In this document: piece by piece, positions 28,794-37,497 of the stretch
Layout of the letters: each line of letters starts with the position of its first letter
Position numbering within the stretch: the stretch's first letter is position 1
From: Leptolyngbya sp. CCY15150
GTDB taxonomy: Bacteria; Cyanobacteriota; Cyanobacteriia; RECH01
Assembly: GCF_016888135.1 (NCBI RefSeq)
Contig: NZ_JACSWB010000217.1
Span: forward strand, 181,850-245,849
Reading direction: 5' to 3'
Length of the DNA: 64,000 nt
Made by a program: the position numbers and the translations under genes
Notes under the pieces: model-generated
Seen by the model: only the letters and a program-made list of their open reading frames with translations
The model's database searches: none
What the model was told of the DNA's origin: nothing

Positions 28794-29234
28794 TGTCGAG
28801 CACTGAACTGCGCTGAAATCTGCTGTCTATTGTCCTAGGTCAAAGACTCCAGACTGGGGGACTTCAACGGGATACATCCCTTGCTTTTGGGGAAAAGACT
28901 TGAGGGCGAGAGCAAGCGGGTCATTGAAGATGGGGTAGGAGGTCTAGACTGAGCTGCCGAGCTTGGATGGAGCCGCTTGCCCCATGGAAAAGCCCCGGAG
29001 CGATCGCCCCAGGGATGCTTGGTCAGCCCCAGTCGTTGACCTGACACAACCGATATCAATGCCAAGCTGCGATCGCTCGACAAGCCCTTCGCCCATCCTG
29101 CAGCCCGTCTACCATCCCTAGCCGCGCTTGCAAGGGGAGCTGATCCACCCTTCTGGTTCCCTCACCCAAGGGGCGTGGGTAAAGGCTTTTGAGGATCTAG
29201 CTAACCATCTGACATGGGCTAGGTGCAGTTGCCC
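28794..29234. other. intergenic gap between pth and tatA
   Basis: 441 bases without a credible gene. Contains HIP1 sites and, presumably, the pth promoter. No T-run hairpin was found after tatA. Confidence 0.4.
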
Positions 29235-29552
29235 TTAACCTACCGATGACTCGGAGGTAGCTGGCTCTTCGGTCTTGGCCGTTTCGATGTCAGCTTCAGG
29301 CTCCGATGTTGAACCTAGAGCCTTGGGCGTGGGAGGTTCTAGGGTAGCCTCCATGGGCTGCTTACTGACCTTTTCAAGTTGTTCGGCTTCCCGCTTGAAC
29401 TCAGTTTCAAATTCTTTAGACGCCTCTTGGAACCCGCGAATGGCTTTACCGAGACTACGCCCAATTTCTGGAAGCTTCTTCGGGCCAAAAATTACAAGGG
29501 CCAAGATTGTGATCACGGCCATTTCCGGTAGTCCAATCCCGAATACATTCAT
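29235..29552 (-). CDS. tatA: Sec-independent translocase subunit TatA
   Basis: A 105-residue protein with the TatA layout: short N-terminus, one hydrophobic helix (MAVITILALVIFGPKKLPEI) containing the FGPKKLPE hinge, an amphipathic helix (GRSLGKAIRGFQEASKEFETEF) and a charged, variable tail. It forms the twin-arginine pore for folded proteins in plasma and thylakoid membranes. Lacks the extra features of TatB. It lies between psbH and pth. Confidence 0.94.
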   Translation of the reverse strand: MNVFGIGLPEMAVITILALVIFGPKKLPEIGRSLGKAIRGFQEASKEFETEFKREAEQLEKVSKQPMEATLEPPTPKALGSTSEPEADIETAKTEEPATSESSVG

Positions 29553-29895
29553 GGTCTAGTTCTCCTACGGCAGCACCAAACAGTATGAGCCTTTTAAGCG
29601 TGATAGTCACTCAGCTTCCACCCAGCAGAACATGAGCCAACCTTGAGGGCGTGGTACCTAGGAATCAAGATCCCTGAGCAGTCCACACCGCCGACTGCCT
29701 ACCGCAGGTTGGATCAGCCAAGGGGGGCGTGGCGCAAGCTAGCTTGTTATTCACCCTAGCGCAAAATGCTCCTAGTCTGGGACATTTTTTTGCACAACAA
29801 TGGGAACTAGGATGAGCGATCGCCCCTAGAGCCTCTGCGTCCATACATGGTTCATACCCGATTCATGCCTGGGGGACATACCTAGGTGCATGCCC
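29553..29895. other. intergenic gap between tatA and psbH
   Basis: Holds the probable tatA promoter. No gene seen; the psbH terminator hairpin begins at 29896. Confidence 0.4.
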
Positions 29896-29920
29896 ATAAA
29901 AATCCCCGGTGAGACCGGGG
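29896..29920 (-). terminator. psbH terminator
   Basis: On the minus strand CCCCGGT pairs with ACCGGGG around a three-base loop (29904-29920) and is followed by ATTTTTAT (29896-29903). It lies 63 bases after the psbH stop, so psbH is probably a single-gene transcript. Confidence 0.88.
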
Positions 29921-29982
29921 TAGAGAACCCATTTGCAAACCACAAATGAATCCCAATTTGAAGGTATGTGTGAACCAATCAA

Positions 29983-30186
29983 CTATTTGCCTAAGGTGCT
30001 CCAGTCCACATCTAGCCCATCCAAAATGATGGAGGAGTTGTAGATTTGCAGAATGATGAGCAAAAAGACGAAGAATAGCAAAATAAACACGGCCATGAGC
30101 GGAGTCGTTCCCCAACCGGGAGCAACCTTACCGTATTCAGCGTTAAGGGGTCTGATCAAGTCTCCTAACCAAGTCCGTTGTGCCAT
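29983..30186 (-). CDS. psbH: photosystem II reaction center protein H
   Basis: A 67-residue single-span protein: [21 protein letters not shown], the PsbH-typical [20 protein letters not shown] segment, and a short tail ending STLGK. It binds CP47 in the thylakoid and stabilises photosystem II. Cyanobacterial PsbH lacks the phosphorylated N-terminus of plants, as here. A TATAAT -10 lies about 45 bases upstream. Divergent from psbN, the order conserved in cyanobacteria and in chloroplast genomes (where psbN is opposite psbH). Confidence 0.97.
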   Translation of the reverse strand: MAQRTWLGDLIRPLNAEYGKVAPGWGTTPLMAVFILLFFVFLLIILQIYNSSIILDGLDVDWSTLGK

Positions 30187-30230
30187 GAGTAACCCGTCGT
30201 GAAATTCTAAGCGGTTTAATTATCTGTAAT

Positions 30231-30259
30231 ATTATATGGGAAGGACGCACGTATATTTG
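30231..30259 (-). promoter_or_regulatory. probable psbH promoter
   Basis: On the minus strand a perfect TATAAT (30231-30236) lies 45 bases before the psbH start, with CAAATA (30254-30259) at a 17-base spacing as a weak -35. This suits a sigma-70-type housekeeping promoter. Assigned by eye. Confidence 0.5.
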
Positions 30260-30277
30260 TGGATTTGATTTTAAGTT

Positions 30278-30415
30278 ATGCAACTAGAACCTGCCATGGT
30301 GCTTGGAATTACGATCTGCGCGGCAATGGTGGCCGTGACAGGCTGGGCAATCTACACCTCATTTGGGCCACCGTCTCGGGAGCTTAGCGATCCATTTGAG
30401 GATCACGAAGATTAG
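30278..30415 (+). CDS. psbN: protein PsbN
   Basis: A 45-residue gene opposite psbH. Translation runs MQLEPAMVLGITICAAMVAV, one membrane span, then AIYTSFGPPSRELSDPFEDHED, the PsbN C-terminal signature. PsbN is a thylakoid protein needed for photosystem II assembly rather than a stable subunit. The 91-base divergent region with psbH must hold both promoters. Confidence 0.95.
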   Translation: MQLEPAMVLGITICAAMVAVTGWAIYTSFGPPSRELSDPFEDHED

Positions 30416-30537
30416 TAAACTTATGTAACAACTCGTGAGAATTCCTGAGTGCATGGGGTCTTGCAGAAGCGATCGCTACTTTCTGGCGATCGCTTCGGGC
30501 TTAGATCCTGGCCACTAGAATCCTGGCAAACAACGTC

Positions 30538-31404
30538 CTAGGCCAAATCGGCCTGGGCTCCCACGCAGGCCGACAGTTCATGGAGGGAAATCGCCTCCAC
30601 TTGGGGTGTAAAGCCCAGCCACTGGCTAGAGATTTGGGCAAACTGCTGGGGTGAACCGCTGACGCAGAAGCGGGTGGGCATGGCAAGCTGGGGCGATCGC
30701 AGCCCGAGAAGTTCCAGTTCTTGAACCGCCGCCATCACCACATGAGCCGCTGGATCGATGCACTGCACCGTTTTCGGCAAAATAGACTTCAGCACCGGGG
30801 CCAGGTGGGGGTAGTGGGTGCAGCCGTAGATCAAGGTGTCAATTTGCCGGTCGATCAGGGGCTGTAGGTAGGCTTCCGCCACCCGTCGCATCTGCGGGCT
30901 GTGAATTTGATTTTGCTCAATCAGCGGCACAAACTCCGGACAGCCCACTTCCCAAACCTGAGCGCTAGGGTCAATTTCCTGAATAGCCTGCTGGTAGGCG
31001 TGGCTCTTGGCCGTTGCTGGGGTAGAAATCACGCCAATCCGCCGCCCCTGCTGGACGGCCGCCCGCGCACCGGGCAAGATCAACCCTAAAATTGGCACCG
31101 GAAATTCTGACTGAATGCTTTCCAAAGCCAGGGCAGAGCTGGTGTTGCAGGCCATGAGGATAGCTTTGACCTGCTGCTGCATCATCCAGGCCACAATTTC
31201 GCGCACAAACTGCAGAATATCAGCGGGCGATCGCTCGCCGTAGGGCAGGCGGGCCGTGTCGCCAAAGTAGAGGATCGATTCCTGGGGTAACTGGCGATAG
31301 AGTTCACGCAAAACGGTGAGACCGCCCACACCGCTATCAAACACTCCAATGCGGGCAGGCTGAACACCGGGCAGCGGCAAATCCAAGGCTGAAAGATTAG
31401 GCAT
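30538..31404 (-). CDS. murI: glutamate racemase
   Basis: A 288-residue cofactor-independent racemase supplying D-glutamate for peptidoglycan. Both catalytic cysteines are present: C86 in MACNTSSAL and C195 in YGCTHYPHL; the start region IGVFDSGVGGLTVLREL is typical. It follows amiC by 124 bases in the same direction, pairing two cell-wall functions, an arrangement seen in other cyanobacteria. Confidence 0.96.
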   Translation of the reverse strand: MPNLSALDLPLPGVQPARIGVFDSGVGGLTVLRELYRQLPQESILYFGDTARLPYGERSPADILQFVREIVAWMMQQQVKAILMACNTSSALALESIQSEFPVPILGLILPGARAAVQQGRRIGVISTPATAKSHAYQQAIQEIDPSAQVWEVGCPEFVPLIEQNQIHSPQMRRVAEAYLQPLIDRQIDTLIYGCTHYPHLAPVLKSILPKTVQCIDPAAHVVMAAVQELELLGLRSPQLAMPTRFCVSGSPQQFAQISSQWLGFTPQVEAISLHELSACVGAQADLA

Positions 31405-31527
31405 AGGAACTGTGAACTATCAAGGGATGAAAACAGGACGGTCAACAAGCGTGGGAGCTATTGGGGTGGAGAACCCATCCCCGAGCGAACAAGCATCCTA
31501 GTAGAGCGATCGCTCTATTAGAAATTT

Positions 31528-33315
31528 TTAGAAATTTTGGCGGACATACTGGGCGATGCCGTTGGCGATCGCTTCAGCCATGCGGGTGCGAAAGGCTGGG
31601 TCGGCCAACAGTCGTGCATCCTCTTCACCGGTCACGAACCCAGTTTCTAGGAGAACGGCAGGCATTGATGTATTCACAAGAACATAGAACCGCGCTTGGC
31701 GAATGCCGCGATCGTTCACACCTGTTCCCAGCATACTGTCGTGAATCACCCGAGCTAGCCGCAACCCTGAATCGGAATAGTAGTAGGTCTCCGCACCATT
31801 CACCTCAGGACGGCTGAGGCTGATGGCGTTGGCATGGATACTCACAAACAAATCAGCATTGGCCTGCTCTGCCATGGAGACTCGGGGCTGCAAATCCACC
31901 TCACGATCATCCTGGCGGGTCATCACCACCATAATGCCCTGTTGTTCTAGCAGACTAGCAACTTGGTTGGAAATCGACAGCACGATGTCTTTTTCCTGGA
32001 TGCCACCACGACCCACCGCGCCCGGATCCCGGCCGCCGTGCCCCGGATCGATGACCACCACCACGCGCCCCTCTGGATTCTGCACCCCAAAGGCTGTCCC
32101 TGAACTGCCCGACGTATTGGGCGGCGGCACCGCAATGGCTTGATCAGAACGGTTGATGGACAGAGCCGCTAGCTGGGAGCTGAGTTGATTCAGATCGCCG
32201 AGTTGGGTGCCTGGTGCCGGCTCCACTTGGATGACCACCGTATCCGCCGTGGCCTGTCGCACCCGCACCCGCACTAGGGGGCTCGTGGCGCTCAGTTGGG
32301 GGCCAGAAAGTCGTTCTGCCAACTGCGCCCCGGCGACGGTAATCTGATAGCTGCCACTAGCGGCATCCCATTGGCTGGTCGGTTGGATGGGGCCATCGGC
32401 GCGGATCAACAGTTGGGTTTCACCATCCTGGAGGGCGATCGCCTGAATCGTAGACAAGGAGCCTGAGCTAGGAGATGCCTGCGCCGGCACCTCACTGAGG
32501 TCAGAGGGGAGCTGATCCAACTCTCGGGCCAGGGCTCCATCCACAGGCAACAGCACCACGCCACCGCTGCTGGAGCTAGCCCGCCACTCCATGTCCTCCT
32601 GGCTCAAGCTCATCGTGATCCGAGCCGTGGGTGGTGAGGTATCAAGCTGGCTAAAGGAAAGCTGGCTGACGCCATAGCGGTTCACGGGCAAGCTAGCCAT
32701 CACTTGGGAGGATAAAACGGTGTTCGTGAGGTCTACCGTGATCTCCTGCTCCGATGGATCCACGTCTACAGCAGCGGTATCGCCGGTGGTGCGAATGAAA
32801 AAGCCATCGGGCGTGACGCGCACATTCTCTAGGCGAGTGGCGGCCCCAGCCGGCAGACTCGTTGCCGTAGATGGGGGGGATGAGGTGGGTGAGGGAGCGA
32901 TCGCTGTCGGCGTTGCTCCGCGTTCCGGCGTTGGTAACTGCACGATCCACTGGGTTGGCGTTTCTCCCTGAACAACCACCTGCTGGGGATCGATCACATA
33001 GCCAGGGCTCAGCTCAATGACAATCCGGGCCGTTTGGCTATTAAACTGTCCGAGCCGCACCTCCGCTACCTCGGTGCCAATCATCCGGCTACTGGCCGCC
33101 GATCCCAACGTGGTACCGGGCAGATCAATCACTAACCGGGTGGGGTTGAAAATGAGTTGAGCACGGGGTTGGACGCCAGACGAGGTGGAAAAAACAAGGC
33201 GATTGGCACGGCTATCGTAGGACCAAGATTGGATTTGCCCAGCATCGGCCGGCAGGGCAATCAAGATCGCTCCCATCGCTCCGATCATGCCAGAGAGTAG
33301 CCAATGAACGTTCAC
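31528..33315 (-). CDS. amiC: N-acetylmuramoyl-L-alanine amidase with AMIN domains
   Basis: A 595-residue exported enzyme. Signal peptide MNVHWLLSGMIGAMGAILIALPADAG (in parts), then AMIN-type domains (for example GQIQSWSYDSRANRLVF and a second around 160-330) that bind peptidoglycan or septal wall, a Ser/Thr/Pro-rich linker, and a C-terminal Amidase_3 domain from about residue 415: VVVIDPGHGGRDPGAVG, FVSIHANAISL and LLETGFVTGEED hold the zinc and catalytic residues. Similar AmiC proteins make septal nanopores in filamentous cyanobacteria; that role here is inference. Confidence 0.93.
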   Translation of the reverse strand: MNVHWLLSGMIGAMGAILIALPADAGQIQSWSYDSRANRLVFSTSSGVQPRAQLIFNPTRLVIDLPGTTLGSAASSRMIGTEVAEVRLGQFNSQTARIVIELSPGYVIDPQQVVVQGETPTQWIVQLPTPERGATPTAIAPSPTSSPPSTATSLPAGAATRLENVRVTPDGFFIRTTGDTAAVDVDPSEQEITVDLTNTVLSSQVMASLPVNRYGVSQLSFSQLDTSPPTARITMSLSQEDMEWRASSSSGGVVLLPVDGALARELDQLPSDLSEVPAQASPSSGSLSTIQAIALQDGETQLLIRADGPIQPTSQWDAASGSYQITVAGAQLAERLSGPQLSATSPLVRVRVRQATADTVVIQVEPAPGTQLGDLNQLSSQLAALSINRSDQAIAVPPPNTSGSSGTAFGVQNPEGRVVVVIDPGHGGRDPGAVGRGGIQEKDIVLSISNQVASLLEQQGIMVVMTRQDDREVDLQPRVSMAEQANADLFVSIHANAISLSRPEVNGAETYYYSDSGLRLARVIHDSMLGTGVNDRGIRQARFYVLVNTSMPAVLLETGFVTGEEDARLLADPAFRTRMAEAIANGIAQYVRQNF

Positions 33316-33655
33316 ATGAGCCTCCTAAACAGTTAGACGCTATGTCCCACCGGGGGGACAACCGTCGCAGTTCTCCTGTATCGATCGTCTCAGAACAAGA
33401 CTGAGTAGCTTAGTGTAGGCGAAATGCTTGAAAAATGACGCTACTTGATGGTGATAGAGGCGATCGCCCTATCATCACCTCAGGCCAACAACAGTCATGC
33501 TCTGGGTAATCCGGTGAATGCAAGTTTAGCGCCGCCGTCAGACAACAACGGAACGTGCCAATCCCTATCAACCAGGGAAGGAACACAAGGAAATCAAACC
33601 TGATCACAAGTTAGGACTAGACCAGGAAACACCAACGAGGGTTCCCCATCTAACG
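33316..33655. other. intergenic gap between antiporter and amiC
   Basis: Holds the amiC promoter side. No gene, RNA or hairpin with T-run was recognised. Confidence 0.4.
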
Positions 33656-35149
33656 CTAAGATTTGTTCTCGGAATCCTCTAAGGCCTGCTCAGGTTGGGC
33701 ATTCAGCGTAGCTCCATCCGCTCCAGCCACGGCTGCGGCAGAGGGTTGCAGATCTTGGGATGAGCCTGAACCTTGCTGAAATACAACTCGCAACAGCGGC
33801 GGTGCCACAAAGGTCGTTAAGATCACCATCACAATGATGGCAGCCTCCAGGGATTCTGACAGCACGCCACTGGCAGAGCCCACACCGGCAAATACCAGAC
33901 CCACTTCGCCCCGTGGCACCATCCCGACCCCGATCGCTAAACGATTGATACCCGGCTGCCCAAAGACGGTAAATCCTGTGACTACCTTTCCGATAATCGC
34001 CACCACAATCAGGAAAGCCGCAATAATCAACCCTTCGCGATTGCTGGGCACCGTGGGATTTAAAACGCTGAGGTCGGTACTGGCTCCCACCGTCACAAAA
34101 AAGACTGGAACGAGCATGTCTGCAATGGGCAGCACCTGTTCTTCTAGCTCGTGGCGTTTCTCAGTCTCCGCCAAAATTAAGCCGGCGGCAAAGGCCCCAA
34201 GGATCGCCTCTAGTTGAATCGCTGAGGCAATGTAGGACAAGGTAAAGGCAAACACGAGAGAGGTGAGAATGAGCTGTCCTCGGGTCTGAAGTTGGTTGAC
34301 CAAGGAAACAAAAATAGGGCTGAGCAAGCGTCCAAGCAGGATGGAGCCAATGAGAAATGATGCCGCTCCCACAATCAGGAAAATCACGTTCGAGATCTGG
34401 ATTTCTCCGGTTTTAGCCAAACTTGCTACCACGGCCAGCACAATAATGCCCAGGACATCGTCGAGCACGGCTGCCCCAATGATGATTTGGCCTTCCTTCG
34501 TTTTCAACTGCTGGAGCTCGGCCAAAACCTTGGCCGTGATACCGATACTGGTCGCCGTTAGGGCAGCCCCAGCAAAAATAGCCGGCACAGTTGGCACACC
34601 GAAGAAAGCAATCAAGCCGGCGGTACCGGCAGCAAACGGCACAGCCACCCCAACAACAGCAACGATCGCTGCCTGGGGCCCCACGCGGATCAGTTCTTTT
34701 AGATCTGATTCAAGACCAATTTCAAACAGCAAGATGATCACGCCCAGTTCTGACAGAACGGAGATCACTTCGCTCTCTGCTTCAAAGACCGTTGGTGCTA
34801 GCTCTGGCGAGAGTCCAGCCGTCGTTTCCAAAAACCGGATGATCAGCGAGTGATCGGCAGTCCCAGCCGTTTCCGGTGACACCAAGAGATTCAGAGCAGA
34901 AACCCCAACGACAACCCCCCCGACTAACTCGCCTAACACGGGCGGCAGGTTGATGCGGGCACAAATTTCGCCGCCGATCTTGGCCGCTAAATACACCGAA
35001 ATGAGGCTGACCAGCACACCCGCCAAAATGAATCCTCCCGCCTCAGCCGCTTCGCTGGTGGCTAATAGGGGAGGAACAAGCATACTGGGATTCAAAAACG
35101 CCGCGATGGGCAAGGGTAGCCAAGTCATAAGGTTAACCATGGGTTCCAC
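33656..35149 (-). CDS. cation:proton antiporter (CPA2 family, NhaS3-like)
   Basis: A 497-residue membrane protein with about 12-13 hydrophobic segments. CPA2 features: INLPPVLGELVGGVVVG early on, ALTATSIGITAKVL, AAVLDDVLGIIVLA (ion-binding Asp pair DD) and a late RGEVGLVFAGVG. It should exchange Na+ or K+ for H+. The soluble C-terminal tail is short, without a TrkA-N domain. The resemblance is to cyanobacterial NhaS3, some of which sit in thylakoid membranes, but location and ion are inference. Monocistronic by spacing. Confidence 0.88.
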   Translation of the reverse strand: MEPMVNLMTWLPLPIAAFLNPSMLVPPLLATSEAAEAGGFILAGVLVSLISVYLAAKIGGEICARINLPPVLGELVGGVVVGVSALNLLVSPETAGTADHSLIIRFLETTAGLSPELAPTVFEAESEVISVLSELGVIILLFEIGLESDLKELIRVGPQAAIVAVVGVAVPFAAGTAGLIAFFGVPTVPAIFAGAALTATSIGITAKVLAELQQLKTKEGQIIIGAAVLDDVLGIIVLAVVASLAKTGEIQISNVIFLIVGAASFLIGSILLGRLLSPIFVSLVNQLQTRGQLILTSLVFAFTLSYIASAIQLEAILGAFAAGLILAETEKRHELEEQVLPIADMLVPVFFVTVGASTDLSVLNPTVPSNREGLIIAAFLIVVAIIGKVVTGFTVFGQPGINRLAIGVGMVPRGEVGLVFAGVGSASGVLSESLEAAIIVMVILTTFVAPPLLRVVFQQGSGSSQDLQPSAAAVAGADGATLNAQPEQALEDSENKS

Positions 35150-35312
35150 AACTCATTCTGTTTACTCTACAAGGTTCTTTACAAGAGAGGATCACCCGAC
35201 GTCATGAGTTTCCAATGCCGGGCGATCGCGTCCCAGACCTAGCCCATTATTCAAACGTAGGTGTGGCCAAGACTATAGCCGCGATCGCCCCAATGTCCCC
35301 ATTGATTATCCT

Positions 35313-35391
35313 GATGGACTAGCTAAGCAAACACTATTAATGGACTAGGTAAATGGACTCGGCAAATGGACTCGGCGAATGGGCTAGGCAA
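35313..35391. repeat. 13-base minisatellite at the 3' end of the nitrilase gene
   Basis: Four adjacent 13-base units, ATGGACTAGGTAA (35340), ATGGACTCGGCAA (35353), ATGGACTCGGCGA (35366) and ATGGGCTAGGCAA (35379), and a diverged start of another (ATGGACTAGCTAA at 35313). The last unit covers the stop codon of the minus-strand nitrilase gene, so the repeat seems to have grown from the gene end. Confidence 0.85.
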
Positions 35392-36202
35392 AGACTCGGT
35401 GTTCTAGAGAAGGCATTTGCCGCCGCACCTGGCCAAGGCGACTGGGTTCAATGGCAGCGATCGCCACGCCGGGTTTATGGCCCGCATTGGCCAAGACCAT
35501 ACCCCAGGGATCAATAATGCTGGCGTGGCCATGGGTTTGGCGCATGGCATAGTGCTTGCCGGTTTGGGCCGGCGCAATCACGTAGCAGGTATTTTCGATC
35601 GCCCGGGCCTGCAGCAAAATCTGCCAGTGATCTTTGCCGGTGTAGGCGGTGAAGGCTGCTGGAATAAACAAGACCTCTGCCCCCAGCTTTGAGAGATGGC
35701 GATAGAGCTCTGGAAAGCGCACGTCATAGCACACCGACAGCCCTAGGTTACCGAGGTCTGGCGACGCGTAGACCCCCGGTAGCTGGGTGCCGGCCGTCAC
35801 CGTGCTCGACTCATGGTAGGTATTGCCATCCGGCAGATTCACATCAAAGAGATGTACTTTTTGGTAGCGAGCCAGTTCCTGGCCCTCGGGGCCCATCAGC
35901 AGCGCCGTGTTGTAGACTTTCCCGTCGCTTGTCGGCACTGGAAACCCACCCCCGAGCAGGGTCACCTGATAGCGCTGGGCCATGGTGCGCAAAAACTTTT
36001 CGCTTTGGGTGGCGATCGCCTCAGCTTGGGCCAGCTTGTCGGCTTCATCGCCCATAAAGGAGAAGTTTTCAGGAAGTCCAATCAATTGCGCTCCCTGACG
36101 TACCGCCAGATCGATCAGGTCTTCTGCCTGAACCAGGTTTTTTTCAATATCAGGCAGACTGTTCATCTGCACAGCAGCAGCGAGATAAGATTTCATCGGC
36201 AT
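35384..36202 (-). CDS. carbon-nitrogen hydrolase (nitrilase superfamily, Nit1/Nit2-like)
   Basis: A 272-residue nitrilase-superfamily amidase. The Glu-Lys-Cys triad is visible: E45 in LPENFSF, K115 in YQKVHLFDV, C158 in LSVCYDVRFPELYR. The LYRHLSKLGAEVLFIPAAFTAYTGKDHW segment (in parts) is characteristic of the Nit1/Nit2 branch, whose members repair deaminated glutathione or act as omega-amidase; which substrate applies cannot be settled by eye. The stop codon falls inside a 13-base tandem repeat. Two near starts exist (36202 and 36196). Confidence 0.9.
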   Translation of the reverse strand: MPMKSYLAAAVQMNSLPDIEKNLVQAEDLIDLAVRQGAQLIGLPENFSFMGDEADKLAQAEAIATQSEKFLRTMAQRYQVTLLGGGFPVPTSDGKVYNTALLMGPEGQELARYQKVHLFDVNLPDGNTYHESSTVTAGTQLPGVYASPDLGNLGLSVCYDVRFPELYRHLSKLGAEVLFIPAAFTAYTGKDHWQILLQARAIENTCYVIAPAQTGKHYAMRQTHGHASIIDPWGMVLANAGHKPGVAIAAIEPSRLGQVRRQMPSLEHRVFA

Positions 36203-36845
36203 CAGTCAAAACGATAGGAGTGGAGTGGAAGCCAGTGTTTGGCGGCTCGGTCTTGGGCCGACCGATTTTTCACCGTCTATCATTGTCTCCGAAAACTTGA
36301 CGTCCCACCGAAGTTTTTATCCCAACCCCAGCCTAGTTCGCCCTTCCAAGCAGCGGCTTAGCTCACGATCGCCCCGGCGTCTTCCGAGAGGATTAATTTT
36401 TCACTAAAAATTATTGATTTTATGAAGTTTTCATGAATTTAAGGGCCATACGCTTTAAAGAATGAGACTCAGTAGCTTTTAATTGCGGAATCTACAGGTG
36501 CGATATCGATGCGATCGCGCTCCGTTCATTCGTAAATGCACGCACGTTCATTCGTACTTCGTGATTGGTCATGGCCAATGGGCGATCGCCCAACAGCCAG
36601 AAGATCGCCGACGTACCGTACCAGACATACCGTAACACTAGGGTGTGGAAGCGTAAGCCTTCCCGCAGGGCATTTCGTTCGGAAGGGTGCAGGGTGGAGC
36701 AGGATAGGAAGCCTAACTCCACAGCGCAGGCAGTTAAGCGAGGGTGCGATTCTGAGAGACCTAGGGCGATCGCCAGCGGCGTTCATCCGTTCTTTCTCAG
36801 AGCAGAGTTAATCTAACGACTTTCAGAGAGAACTCAGTACGAACG
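36203..36845. other. 640-base gap with direct repeats, no gene assigned
   Basis: CGTTCATTCGTA is repeated at 36523-36534 and 36545-36556 (22-base period). Around 36650-36690 the sequence (AAGCCTTCCCGCAGGG, then a TTCGGAAGGGTGCAGGG block) resembles dispersed non-coding repeats of cyanobacterial genomes. Several overlapping open frames on both strands exist, but none has a family look, so I leave the stretch as non-coding and unexplained. Confidence 0.45.
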
Positions 36846-37421
36846 ATGTCAAACTTAGACGTGCAGCCTTCCTGGCCTAGTTCATCTACCGACTGGCCCT
36901 TTAGCGTTGTGGAATGTCCACCGTCGGTCTCTTGTTCGTTAATTGCCGACTGCGGCTATAACTTGGATAAAGTGAAAACGGTTATGCAGCCCGTCCTCAA
37001 GGTGCGGGAACGCTGCCAGGTAACCTCCAACTATATTCAGGCGATCGCCACAGGACGCACCAATTTTTTAGTCACCAATCTGGTCGCGTCTGCCGAGCGG
37101 GTGGGCGAGGCCTGGGCAACGGCGATCGCCTCTAGTTGGTTAGTCGGTCGTCATTCTAGCTGTGCCCTGCCGATTTTACACCTGTCCATTTCGCGGCACC
37201 ATGCGGTGATTGGTCACCATTCCGGTCAGTTTTACCTTGCCGATGTGGGCAGCAGCAACGGTACCTGGATCAACGGACAGCGCCTAGGAGCAGGCGATCG
37301 CTACGATCTCCATGATGGCGATGTGATCCGCTTTGGCTCCCTCTTGGTGGAGTTTTTCATGGCTAGCCACATGATTGTGCCCCCGACTCGGATGCCCTAT
37401 GCCGGAGAGGACACTCTCTAG
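36846..37421 (+). CDS. FHA domain protein
   Basis: A 191-residue protein. Residues 90-175 make a forkhead-associated fold: VGRHSSCALPILHLSISRHHAVI (GR at 101-102, S115-R117-H118) and VGSSNGTWING (135-145), the residues that bind phosphothreonine peptides. Residues 1-85 are of unknown type. It probably takes part in Ser/Thr-phosphorylation signalling; no kinase is adjacent. A lycopene cyclase gene follows after 76 bases in the same direction. Confidence 0.87.
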   Translation: MSNLDVQPSWPSSSTDWPFSVVECPPSVSCSLIADCGYNLDKVKTVMQPVLKVRERCQVTSNYIQAIATGRTNFLVTNLVASAERVGEAWATAIASSWLVGRHSSCALPILHLSISRHHAVIGHHSGQFYLADVGSSNGTWINGQRLGAGDRYDLHDGDVIRFGSLLVEFFMASHMIVPPTRMPYAGEDTL

Positions 37422-37497
37422 GGATTCGTAGGGATCTGCAGGATTTCCGAAGGAGAGCGCTAGGATCAAGATAGCGACTCCATGCCATCCTGCCCCT

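Noticed and set aside
28835..29083. 82-codon open frame between pth and tatA
   Set aside because: Low-complexity Ser/Pro composition, no family look, no start context.
36565..36816. 83-codon open frame in the gap before the FHA gene
   Set aside because: Competes with several other frames on both strands in the same repeat-like DNA; no motif or ribosome-binding site.
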